Assembly (NCBI GenBank): GCA_910586725.1 | Contig: CAJUJL010000004.1 | Location: forward strand, 1 to 64,000 | Direction of reading: 5' to 3' | Source of the DNA: an uncultured Lachnospiraceae bacterium | Lineage (GTDB): Bacteria; Bacillota; Clostridia; Lachnospirales; Lachnospiraceae | Length of the DNA: 64,000 nt | Shown: piece by piece, positions 32,545-40,639 of the stretch | How positions within the stretch are numbered: the first letter of the stretch is position 1 | Layout: every line of letters starts with the position of its first letter | The notes under the pieces: model-generated | What the model saw: only the letters and a program-made list of their open reading frames with translations | What the model was told of the DNA's origin: nothing | The model's database searches: none | Position numbers and translations under genes: made by a program

Positions 32545-33897
32545 TTACCCCTGAATGGTATAAGATTCGTCCAAAATATGATCCAGAGCGTCATTCAAAG
32601 AAGGAATTGCAAAACCATTTTCACCGCAGATGATTTCTTCTACCTCCGTATCCTGTCCGGATTCCGACTTAAACTGATATACCTTTACATCATCCCAGGA
32701 CAGCAGGTCCTGTTTTGTATAATGGTACTGACTGCATATTTCTTCCACATCGCTCCGTCCTGACAGACAGATCATATTGTTGATATGCTGTAAAATAATA
32801 TCGCTGTGCGTTGTAATGATCAAATGCAATGGCGCATTGACCAACCGGCATATTACTTTTCCCATTTTCTGCTGAAGCTTCGGGTGCAGACACATCTCAG
32901 GTTCCTCATAGAACAGAGAATGTAAGTTTTTCTTATGCTTCAAAACCAGAATCAGAGGCGATAGTTCCGTAACTACCGCGGAAACAATTCTAAGGGGCAT
33001 CCCTTTTTCTTTGCCGGATGGAAGATATGAAATTTCACGATTTGGCAGCGTGCTCATTTCCACTGTTCCATCTGTCATACCCTGTTCCAAATACTGCACG
33101 ACCTGTTCAAACTTTTCGCTGCCTTCTTCCTCGAAAGACAATTCATTTATGACATCAAGGAATTGATTAATGGGCCTCGTAAACGGCGAAATTTCATCCT
33201 GCTCCACATCAATATCAAAAGTTTTTTTCCGGCTTACTTTATTAATCACATCTTTTGTCAGCATAAAACCTGTTTTTGCAGCCGGAAGGTAAACGTCTCT
33301 GTTTAATATACTTACAGCATTTGGCTCAACGCACAAAAACAAACTGAAAATTGCCTGAATCAGACGCGGGTAATGCGTTTCGTTTATCTGAGGCAAACCA
33401 TCCGGATCCGTTGAAGCCCTTATTCCAAATCGATCGCTGTCTCCTTCCGAAATCCAAACCATCTGATTTTCATCCAAATCTAAATTCAAAAGAAAATTTT
33501 CCAAACCGATAAATTCAATCTGCAAATCCACAATTTTGACATCGTCGCTGTTAAAAATCCTTTTAACTATATCTTCTTTCGTTTCATTCATCTTTTCCTG
33601 TAAGACAGATTGAAATACTTTTGCCATACTTCCAATCTGAACTGTATGGGCGCCTTGTTCTACCGTCGTATTGATTTGCTTTTGCAGCCACTCAAATAAT
33701 ACCCGGTCGGATTTTGTATGGGGCCTTGATTTTTTTCCAAGCAAAACCTGTATGCCAAGATTTTTAATTCCCCAGAGAAGCGACAGCAGATAACTTTTTC
33801 CACTGTTATTATCTCCTACAAACAATGTAAGCGGCGCAATCTCTATTTCGGCGCTTTTTATTTTTCCATATCCCTTTACTTTTAACTTCCAATGCAT
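32545..33897 (-). CDS. OLD/AAA15-type ABC-like ATPase
   Basis: 450 aa from the ATG at 33897, preceded by AAAGGAGG with 9-nt spacing. Walker A is Gly28-Asp-Asn-Asn-Ser-Gly-Lys-Ser35; the ABC-type Walker B is Phe-Tyr-Glu-Glu-Pro-Glu near 329-334 with Leu-His-Pro; the switch motif is Thr-Thr-His-Ser-Asp near 362-366. A helical insertion of about 250 residues lies between them, as in SMC/OLD-type ATPases of defence systems. The C-terminal 85 residues show no Toprim motif, so a nuclease would have to come from the partner gene downstream. The pair sits between hisZ and hisG, 64 nt after hisZ, and is probably carried on the his transcript. Confidence 0.85.
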   Translation of the reverse strand: MHWKLKVKGYGKIKSAEIEIAPLTLFVGDNNSGKSYLLSLLWGIKNLGIQVLLGKKSRPHTKSDRVLFEWLQKQINTTVEQGAHTVQIGSMAKVFQSVLQEKMNETKEDIVKRIFNSDDVKIVDLQIEFIGLENFLLNLDLDENQMVWISEGDSDRFGIRASTDPDGLPQINETHYPRLIQAIFSLFLCVEPNAVSILNRDVYLPAAKTGFMLTKDVINKVSRKKTFDIDVEQDEISPFTRPINQFLDVINELSFEEEGSEKFEQVVQYLEQGMTDGTVEMSTLPNREISYLPSGKEKGMPLRIVSAVVTELSPLILVLKHKKNLHSLFYEEPEMCLHPKLQQKMGKVICRLVNAPLHLIITTHSDIILQHINNMICLSGRSDVEEICSQYHYTKQDLLSWDDVKVYQFKSESGQDTEVEEIICGENGFAIPSLNDALDHILDESYTIQG

Positions 33898-33961
33898 TTC
33901 CCCGCGCCTCCTTTCTTTTCCCATAGAAAACCATGCGAAAGGCGCTGCCACTGCGTCTTTC

Positions 33962-35149
33962 TTATTCCAGTACCGTCACTTTTCCACGGTGGTTTCTTTT
34001 TGCATATTCCGCATCATATGCTCCGGCATGAAACGAATCCATTCGAATCAATTCCACATTCTTTCCGGCTTTACGGAGTCTGGCCGCGGCGGTGACCGCC
34101 TCATGCAGCCTTTCTTTTGCATATACAATCACTTCTCCCTGGCAGGGAAGGGACTGCTCAATTCTTTGCCGGGAAAGAGCCGCCATCAGCTGATCCACAA
34201 CAACGGCAAATCCAATCGCCGGCGCGTCTTTTCCAAAACAGCAAAGCAGTCTGTCATAACGTCCTCCTTTTAAAATCGGTTCCCCGCTTCCAAACGTATA
34301 TCCGGCAAAAATAATTCCCGTGTAATACTGGTAATCGTTCACCATGCCGATCTCATACGAAACATATTTTTCAATTCCGTAAATCTTTAAAACCTTGTGC
34401 AGTTCTTCCAGACGGACAATGGCCGATAAAACTTTTGGATAATTGACCGCCAAAGACCTTGCCTTGGCCATTTCGTCAATAGAAAAATAAAAGCCTCCCA
34501 GCATATGAAACAGCTCTCTTAGATTTTCTTCCATGTCCAGTTTAGATACCGCTTCCTGAACGCCAAAAAAGTTTTTATTTGCAATCAGTTCCCGAAATTC
34601 GCTGACCGCTTCGTCTTCAACTCCCGCCGCTTCCATCAGCCCCATAAAAAAATCAGCATGGCCGACGCTCAATTGAAATTCCTTTAATCCGGACGCCAAA
34701 AGACACTCCACCGCCATAGAAATCATCTCGGCATCCGCATCTACGGAGTTATCTCCAATCAGCTCCGATCCCAACTGCGTATTCTCCTTCAATCTTCCCT
34801 GGTAACTGGAGTTATTGATAAACGTATTGCCCATATAGTAAAACCGAAGCGGCATATCTCCTTCCCCAAAATACATGGCGGCGGCCCTTGCAATGGAAGG
34901 CGTAATATCCGGGCGCAAAACGAGTGTGTTGCCTTCCCTGTCAAAGAATTTATACAGCTCTTTTGCGGGCGTCGTACCGATTTCTTTCCCAAATATATCA
35001 AAAAATTCAAACGTCGGCGTCTGGATAATCTGGTATCCGTAGCTTTCCATCGCCTTTCTTAACCGATCCTGCAGCGTCTGCTTTTTCTTACATTCGCTGT
35101 TGTATATATCCCTTACGCCTTCCGGCGTGTGCAGCAATTGATTTTTCAT
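33962..35149 (-). CDS. hisZ: ATP phosphoribosyltransferase regulatory subunit
   Basis: 395 aa, histidyl-tRNA-synthetase-like catalytic core without the complete anticodon domain; it binds short HisG and gives it activity and histidine feedback. Seen: Pro-Glu-Gly-Val-Arg-Asp at the start, Leu-Arg-Pro-Asp-Ile-Thr as motif 2-like, Tyr-Tyr-Thr-Gly-Ile-Ile-Phe and Gly-Gly-Arg-Tyr-Asp. It is the first gene of the his operon, just downstream of a promoter overlapping the recU stop codon. Confidence 0.93.
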   Translation of the reverse strand: MKNQLLHTPEGVRDIYNSECKKKQTLQDRLRKAMESYGYQIIQTPTFEFFDIFGKEIGTTPAKELYKFFDREGNTLVLRPDITPSIARAAAMYFGEGDMPLRFYYMGNTFINNSSYQGRLKENTQLGSELIGDNSVDADAEMISMAVECLLASGLKEFQLSVGHADFFMGLMEAAGVEDEAVSEFRELIANKNFFGVQEAVSKLDMEENLRELFHMLGGFYFSIDEMAKARSLAVNYPKVLSAIVRLEELHKVLKIYGIEKYVSYEIGMVNDYQYYTGIIFAGYTFGSGEPILKGGRYDRLLCCFGKDAPAIGFAVVVDQLMAALSRQRIEQSLPCQGEVIVYAKERLHEAVTAAARLRKAGKNVELIRMDSFHAGAYDAEYAKRNHRGKVTVLE

Positions 35150-35193
35150 CGCTTTTTATCTCTCCATTTCTATCCGCGCTTTAGTGCACTACC

Positions 35194-35222
35194 ATGCTAC
35201 TATGAATCACATGCAATGTCAA
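35194..35222 (-). promoter_or_regulatory. likely promoter of the his operon
   Basis: Minus strand: TTGACA, 17-bp spacer, TAGCAT (4 of 6). The -35 overlaps the recU stop codon. The leader to the hisZ ATG is only about 40 nt, too short for a T-box or a his attenuator. Confidence 0.5.
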
Positions 35223-35752
35223 TCCCTCGTTTTTAAATCCATCTGGATTCCCTCCAGGTAAGGAATCAGAACACCGCCCGCAGGATGCAGAAAAAATCTC
35301 GGGTCCAGTTCTTCATAGCGAAAACTTTTGCGCCCGCCGTCTTCTTTTCGTTTCCAGAATTTTTTTAACAGGGAAAACTGCAAATAATAAAATACATCTT
35401 TCTTTGTATAGGAAATCAGGATAAAAGAAATTCCCTTCTGCCGTTCAAAATTTTCCATAAACGCAACCTGATGTTCGTGGATATTTGCCAGCGGAAACGT
35501 ATCGGTATGGCACTCCTTCGCATCAAAGCAAACAGGTATCCCCTGTACGGCGCCGATGTAATCCACCGTGCTTTTCTGGTCAAAATAAGCCAGCGTAATA
35601 TGCCTGTTTTCTTTGTCAATCTGAATCGGGGTAATGGGCGTCGGTATTTTCTGCATCAGCGCCAGGCCGCTTTCTAAATATTTTTCATTGGTACGGTTAA
35701 TATATTCTTCCAAAGCCGACCCTCTAAGCCCTCTGCTATTCCATGTGGCCAT
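35219..35752 (-). CDS. recU: Holliday junction resolvase RecU
   Basis: 177 aa from the ATG at 35752 (AGGAGGGG upstream), giving the typical RecU start Met-Ala-Thr-Trp-Asn-Ser-Arg-Gly. Nuclease motif: Ser-Thr-Val-Asp-Tyr followed by Phe-Asp-Ala-Lys-Glu, with the His-Gln helix after it. RecU cleaves four-way junctions during recombination. The gene is usually found beside ponA in Firmicutes; here it ends an operon of RNA-modification and peptidase genes and overlaps the pseudouridine synthase by 17 nt. Confidence 0.9.
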   Translation of the reverse strand: MATWNSRGLRGSALEEYINRTNEKYLESGLALMQKIPTPITPIQIDKENRHITLAYFDQKSTVDYIGAVQGIPVCFDAKECHTDTFPLANIHEHQVAFMENFERQKGISFILISYTKKDVFYYLQFSLLKKFWKRKEDGGRKSFRYEELDPRFFLHPAGGVLIPYLEGIQMDLKTRD

Positions 35753-36716
35753 TTGTCCCCTCCTGCGCCTGTTGTAATGCCCGGATTGCTTTTTGAAACC
35801 GATTTGGCAGCGGCGCGGTAATTTCCAGCCCATCTTCCAGACGAATGCGAAAAGCATGCAAAAGCTGGGTAGAAAACCCCCGTTTTCCGGACGCTCCATA
35901 CTTCAAATCTCCGACGATCGGATGCCCGATGGAAGACAGGTGCGCCCGGATCTGATGCGTCCGTCCCGTGATCAGGCGCACCTCAAGCAGCGTTGCGTCC
36001 GCATAACGGCAGACCGGTTCATATTCCGTTTCGATCCACTTATCTTCCAAAGATAATTTCTCTTCGGAAACCGCTGCTTTATTTGTCGCGGCGTCTTTGT
36101 GCAAATATCCCGTTATATGCCGCGGCGCATCCACGATCCCCTCTACAATGCAACGGTATTCTTTGACTACCCGCCTTGTTCGAAGCGCTTCCGACATTTG
36201 CTGTAATCCGCGCAGCGTTTTTCCGGCAATCAAAACTCCCGAAGTGTTCCGATCCAGACGGTTGCAGACAGACGGACGGAATGTGTTTTGCTCTGCCGGG
36301 TCTGTTTTGCCTGATTTTCTCAAATATTCAAGGATGTACTCATTTGCGGAAACATCCTCCGGTTTTGCTTTCTGCGACAGCATGCCAAAGGGCTTGTCTA
36401 TGGCAAGAATATCTTCATCTTCATATAAAATTTGAAAGGGCAGACGTTCTAAATCCAGATCCGGACGCCGCGCCTCACTCTTTTTAGAGTACATAGAAAC
36501 GGAAAATTTTTGAAATGTTTCTTCCGACAAGAACAGCTTGATACAATCGCCGGTCAAAAGCTTTTCCTCCCCTTTCGCTTTCTTATCGTTTAAAACAATG
36601 TTTTTTTTCCGGAGCATTTTATAGATAAAACCGGCCGGCGCGCCGCAGAGAAGTTTTTTTAAATATTTATCCATCCTCTGTCCGGCTTCATTATTACGAA
36701 TATAAAATTCCTTCAT
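35736..36716 (-). CDS. RluA-family pseudouridine synthase
   Basis: 326 aa. An N-terminal S4-like RNA-binding region (about 12-70) precedes the catalytic domain with Asn-Arg-Leu-Asp-Arg-Asn-Thr-Ser-Gly, where the catalytic Asp lies, and Gly-Arg-Thr-His-Gln-Ile-Arg. It converts specific uridines in rRNA or tRNA to pseudouridine; RluC/RluD-like specificity is likely but not assignable. GGAGGAAAT precedes the ATG. Confidence 0.92.
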   Translation of the reverse strand: MKEFYIRNNEAGQRMDKYLKKLLCGAPAGFIYKMLRKKNIVLNDKKAKGEEKLLTGDCIKLFLSEETFQKFSVSMYSKKSEARRPDLDLERLPFQILYEDEDILAIDKPFGMLSQKAKPEDVSANEYILEYLRKSGKTDPAEQNTFRPSVCNRLDRNTSGVLIAGKTLRGLQQMSEALRTRRVVKEYRCIVEGIVDAPRHITGYLHKDAATNKAAVSEEKLSLEDKWIETEYEPVCRYADATLLEVRLITGRTHQIRAHLSSIGHPIVGDLKYGASGKRGFSTQLLHAFRIRLEDGLEITAPLPNRFQKAIRALQQAQEGTNGHME

Positions 36717-36734
36717 ATTTCCTCCAGGCCAAAT

Positions 36735-38618
36735 TTATTTTGTCTTCTTACTGTGCCGGTTTCGAATTGTTTTTCTCTTTGCCCTTAAGGGCGGATGTTT
36801 CTTCCCCAAAGCCTCTTCTCCCCTCCGGGGCCTGATCAGGCATTTGGAATCGAAGCCGATCAAATCCCTTCTTCCTGCCCGCAAAAGAGCTTCTTTGACC
36901 AGCTCATAGTTTTTCGGATCCCGATACTGGATCAGGGCTCTCTGCATCGCCTTTTCATGCGGATTGACCGCCACATAGACTTTTTCCATAGTACACGGAT
37001 GCAGTCCGGTATAATACATGCAGGTAGATATGGTCGACGGCGTCGGGTAAAAATCCTGCACCTGCTCCGGCATATATCCAAAATCACGCAGAAATTCCGC
37101 CAGCTCCACCGCTTCTTTTAACGTAGACCCCGGATGGGAGGACATCAGATACGGAACCATATACTGTTTTTTTCCAAGCTTTTGGTTCATCTTTTCGTAT
37201 TCTCTGCAAAAACGCCGATAGACTTCCACAGAAGGCTTTCCCATTTTTTCAAGCGCGGCGTTGCTGATATGCTCCGGCGCGACTTTTAGCTGTCCGCTCA
37301 CATGATGCTCGCATAGCTCCCGTAAAAATGAGGAATCTTTATCCAACAGCAGATAATCATACCGAATTCCTGAACGGATAAATACTTTTTTAACCTTTTT
37401 AAGCGCGCGAAGCTTCCTTAACAAAGACAGATAATCTTTGTGGCTGACCAGGAGATTTTTGCAGGGCGTAGGAAATAAGCACTGTTTTTTCTGACAGACG
37501 CCCTGTTCCATCTGTTTTCGGCACGACGGCTCTCTGAAATTGGCCGTCGGCCCTCCCACGTCATGAATATATCCTTTGAAATCCGGATCGTCCGCAATCA
37601 TCTCCGCTTCTTTTAAGATGGATGCATGGCTTCTGGCCTGAATGATTCTTCCCTGATGAAACGTAAGCGCGCAGAAATTGCATCCCCCAAAGCATCCCCT
37701 GCTGCTGACAATACTGAATTTCACTTCTTCAATCGCAGGGACGCCGCCCGCTTTTGCATAAGAAGGATGGTATGTCCTCGTAAACGGCAGGGCATAAACA
37801 TCGTCCATCTCTTCCTGGCTTAACGGCTTTGCAGGAGGATTCTGCACGACAAAAAGTTTTTCATCGTATGTTTCAAACAGACGCTTTCCATTAAACGGAT
37901 CTGTATTGCAGTACTGCATGTAAAAACTTTTTGCATATGCCTCTTTCTCGCTTTTTATCTGTTCAAAACAGGGCAGCTTCAGCGCATCGTATATATCTTC
38001 CCGTTTTCTCGTCTTATAGACCGTTCCGTCCACAAACGTCAGGTCCTGTATGGCAATCCCGCTGTCAAGGGCGTCCGCAATCTCAATGATGCTGCGCTCT
38101 CCCATCCCGTAGGAAATCAGATCAGCGCCGGAATCCAGAAGAATGGAACGCCTCACCTTATTGGACCAGTAATCGTAATGCGCAAGCCGCCGTAAGCTTG
38201 CTTCAATTCCTCCAATAATAATGGGCGCATGTTTGTATTTTTTCCGAATTAAATTGCAGTAAACAATCGTTGCATAATCCGGGCGTTTTCCCATAACTCC
38301 TCCCGGTGAATAAGCATCCGTTTCTCTCCGCCGCTTCGATACGGAAAAATGGTTGACCATGGAATCCATATTTCCCGCAGTCACAAGAAATCCCAGCCGC
38401 GGCTCCCCAAAAACGTCGATATTGTCCTCTTCTTTCCATCCGGGCTGTGAAATAATTCCGACCGAATATCCGTGCGACTCTAAGATTCGTGATATAATCG
38501 CATGTCCAAAGGAAGGATGGTCCACGTAGGCGTCTCCGATCACATACACGAAATCAGGCTGCCGGATCCCTCTTGCAAGCATCTCTTCTCTGGTGATCGG
38601 TAAAAATTCTTTTTGCAT
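36735..38618 (-). CDS. YgiQ-family radical SAM protein
   Basis: 627 aa. N-terminal domain with Tyr-Val-Asp-His-Pro-Ser-Phe-Gly, then the radical SAM cluster Cys-Phe-Gly-Gly-Cys-Asn-Phe-Cys (C-x3-C-x2-C), and a C-terminal Tyr-Pro-Thr-Pro-Ser-Thr motif, all typical of YgiQ proteins. The last 40 residues are highly basic. Biological role unknown. The ribosome site is weak and the start is 6 nt after the HAD gene stop. Confidence 0.93.
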   Translation of the reverse strand: MQKEFLPITREEMLARGIRQPDFVYVIGDAYVDHPSFGHAIISRILESHGYSVGIISQPGWKEEDNIDVFGEPRLGFLVTAGNMDSMVNHFSVSKRRRETDAYSPGGVMGKRPDYATIVYCNLIRKKYKHAPIIIGGIEASLRRLAHYDYWSNKVRRSILLDSGADLISYGMGERSIIEIADALDSGIAIQDLTFVDGTVYKTRKREDIYDALKLPCFEQIKSEKEAYAKSFYMQYCNTDPFNGKRLFETYDEKLFVVQNPPAKPLSQEEMDDVYALPFTRTYHPSYAKAGGVPAIEEVKFSIVSSRGCFGGCNFCALTFHQGRIIQARSHASILKEAEMIADDPDFKGYIHDVGGPTANFREPSCRKQMEQGVCQKKQCLFPTPCKNLLVSHKDYLSLLRKLRALKKVKKVFIRSGIRYDYLLLDKDSSFLRELCEHHVSGQLKVAPEHISNAALEKMGKPSVEVYRRFCREYEKMNQKLGKKQYMVPYLMSSHPGSTLKEAVELAEFLRDFGYMPEQVQDFYPTPSTISTCMYYTGLHPCTMEKVYVAVNPHEKAMQRALIQYRDPKNYELVKEALLRAGRRDLIGFDSKCLIRPRRGEEALGKKHPPLRAKRKTIRNRHSKKTK

Positions 38619-38624
38619 ATGTTC

Positions 38625-39278
38625 TTACCAGGCTTTCATAATATCGTCATAAGTTTCTATGTAATAATCGCTCAATTCCATTTTCTTTTCTTTCTGATGC
38701 GCGGAAAAATCATCTTCCACGGCGCAGACTTTCATTCCCGCATTTTTTCCGGCTTCAATGCCTTTTACAATGTCTTCAAACACAAGGCACTCTCCCGGCT
38801 CTACGCCCAGCTGCCTGGCCGCTTCCAGATAAACGTCCGGAGCGGGTTTGCCTTTTTTGACCGAACACGAGGTCACAATGCAGGTCATATATTCGTCAAA
38901 ATGGTATGCTTCATTGACGGCCGAAATCAGTTCTTCCGAATTGCTCGTCGCAATTCCCATTTTGATTCCTTTTTGTTTTAAATTATCCAAAAAACGCAGC
39001 GCTCCTGGTTTTGCCTGTATTTCATACCGGTATTTCTCTCTGGCCATCTGATTCCAGATAGACTTTAGTTCTTCGACCGATTCCTCCAGCTTGTAATATT
39101 CTTTACAAAAAACAGCCGTCTCCGTAAAGCTCATGCCCTCAATCTTCTCCTGTAACGAATCTTCGTATGCAATTCCCCGCTCTCCCAAAAACGCAATGTC
39201 AATATCTCTCCACAACCCCATAGAATCTACTAACGTTCCGTCCAAATCAAATATCACGGCTTTTATCTGGTTTAGCAT
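38625..39278 (-). CDS. HAD-superfamily phosphatase, beta-phosphoglucomutase-like
   Basis: 217 aa. Motif I Phe-Asp-Leu-Asp-Gly-Thr-Leu-Val-Asp-Ser, motif II Ala-Thr-Ser-Asn-Ser, motif III Lys-Lys-Gly-Lys-Pro-Ala-Pro-Asp, motif IV Val-Phe-Glu-Asp, with an alpha-helical cap between I and II. This is a phosphatase or phosphomutase of the PGM-like subfamily; the substrate is not readable. It overlaps the end of the upstream pseudouridine synthase gene by 32 nt. Confidence 0.88.
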   Translation of the reverse strand: MLNQIKAVIFDLDGTLVDSMGLWRDIDIAFLGERGIAYEDSLQEKIEGMSFTETAVFCKEYYKLEESVEELKSIWNQMAREKYRYEIQAKPGALRFLDNLKQKGIKMGIATSNSEELISAVNEAYHFDEYMTCIVTSCSVKKGKPAPDVYLEAARQLGVEPGECLVFEDIVKGIEAGKNAGMKVCAVEDDFSAHQKEKKMELSDYYIETYDDIMKAW

Positions 39279-39990
39279 AAGTATCCTCCTGCCCTTTCAA
39301 TTCGTTCAGCTCCTGTTCGGTAAGTTCCCGGTATTCTCCGGGAGCAAGCAAATCGTCCAGCTTTACATTTCCCATGGCAGTTCTCTTTAACGCCACAACC
39401 GATCTGCCCATGGCCAAAAACATCCTCTTAATCTGATGATAACGCCCCTCCGTAATCGCAACGCGCACGCTTGAAATCTCTCCCGCCTCTAACACGGTAA
39501 GCTCCGCCGGAGCCGTCAACGTATCGTCTCCTATATCCACGCCCGCGGCAAAGGCATTGATATGCTCTGTCGTTACTGCGCCGTCTATACGGGCTTCGTA
39601 GACTTTTTTCACATGTTTTGCCGGGCTTAACAGGCGGTGAGACAAATCCCCGTCATTTGTAATCAAAAGCAGCCCTTCCGTGTCCAGATCCAGCCGTCCC
39701 ACCGGAAACAAATCTTTTCTGCTGTCTTTTATGTAATCCATAACCGTATCGTGCACGTTGTCTTTCCGCGCCGTTACGCATCCTTTTGGCTTATATAACA
39801 TGTAATACACATATTTTTGATAGCGCAGTCTTTTTCCAGAACAGCAGACAATCTGCGTTTGCGGATCCACATGCTGTTTGGCGCTGACAGCGCGATTGCC
39901 GTCAACCGTGACGTTTCCCTGCCTGATCAATTGTTTTACTTCATTTCTCGTGCCAAACTGCATCTTAGCCAGCAGCTTATCCAGACGCAT
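39247..39990 (-). CDS. rsuA: RsuA-family 16S rRNA pseudouridine synthase
   Basis: 247 aa. N-terminal S4 domain (Met-Arg-Leu-Asp-Lys-Leu-Leu-Ala) then the catalytic core Val-Gly-Arg-Leu-Asp-Leu-Asp-Thr-Glu-Gly-Leu-Leu-Leu and Glu-Gly-Arg-Tyr-His-Gln-Ile-Lys-Arg-Met. These fit the RsuA branch, which modifies U516 of 16S rRNA in E. coli; exact target here is inferred. AGGAGAG precedes the ATG. Confidence 0.9.
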   Translation of the reverse strand: MRLDKLLAKMQFGTRNEVKQLIRQGNVTVDGNRAVSAKQHVDPQTQIVCCSGKRLRYQKYVYYMLYKPKGCVTARKDNVHDTVMDYIKDSRKDLFPVGRLDLDTEGLLLITNDGDLSHRLLSPAKHVKKVYEARIDGAVTTEHINAFAAGVDIGDDTLTAPAELTVLEAGEISSVRVAITEGRYHQIKRMFLAMGRSVVALKRTAMGNVKLDDLLAPGEYRELTEQELNELKGQEDTYAKPDKSRDI

Positions 39991-40001
39991 ACCATTCTCT
40001 C

Positions 40002-40634
40002 CTATTCAAAACTATATTTTAGCTGATTGGATTGCAGCTCTGTCAGAAACGGATAGGGATTGCAGCTTTTTTCTTTGCCTTCTTCATCGTTCAGATAAAT
40101 GCCAACGTGCAGATGCACCGGAAAATATCCGGTCGTCCCTTCGATTTCACTATATCCGGTGTCACCCATAAATCCCAGCAGTTCTCCTGCTTTTACTTCG
40201 TCTCCCACGCTTAAGCCGGGCGCATAATCGCTCAAATGCGCATAATAAAAATATACGCCATGCATGCTCCGGATCCCGATTCGGTACCCGCCCAATCTAA
40301 GCCAGCCCATCTTTTCCACATAACCATCCGAGATGCTTATAACCGGATAATGTCCCCGTTTATTGACCGCCGCCATAATATCGCATCCCTCATGTCCCCG
40401 TTTCCCGCCAAAATTGCGGTTCTCCATCCAGCTGTCTCCAAAGCTGACGCCGTATCCTTTCGTATCATAGGAAGATTGCGGCACAGGAAAATATACCATA
40501 TCTTCCCATACCGCCTTCAACAAATCTTCCTCATCGCTCTGCGTCGTTTCATACAAAGTATAAAACAGATACGCATCTGCAATCACAACCAGAGCAAACA
40601 GTAAAACGAAAGAAAAATATTTACGTACCGCCAC
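40002..40634 (-). CDS. M23-family metallopeptidase (LytM-like), membrane-anchored
   Basis: 210 aa. One N-terminal membrane segment (about 6-26), then an extracytoplasmic LytM domain: Gly-His-Glu-Gly-Cys-Asp supplies the first zinc ligands and Val-His-Leu-His-Val the last; Tyr-Ala-His-Leu and Gly-Asp-Thr-Gly-Tyr-Ser are family motifs. It probably cuts peptidoglycan cross-bridges or regulates such cutting. The start is a GTG 5 nt after pepD; the nearest Shine-Dalgarno is unusually far (about 15 nt), so translation may depend on coupling. Confidence 0.85.
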   Translation of the reverse strand: MAVRKYFSFVLLFALVVIADAYLFYTLYETTQSDEEDLLKAVWEDMVYFPVPQSSYDTKGYGVSFGDSWMENRNFGGKRGHEGCDIMAAVNKRGHYPVISISDGYVEKMGWLRLGGYRIGIRSMHGVYFYYAHLSDYAPGLSVGDEVKAGELLGFMGDTGYSEIEGTTGYFPVHLHVGIYLNDEEGKEKSCNPYPFLTELQSNQLKYSFE

Positions 40635-40639
40635 AGATT

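Noticed and set aside
35150..35222. T-box or histidine attenuator before hisZ
   Set aside because: The space between promoter and start codon is about 40 nt, with no His codon run or leader hairpins.
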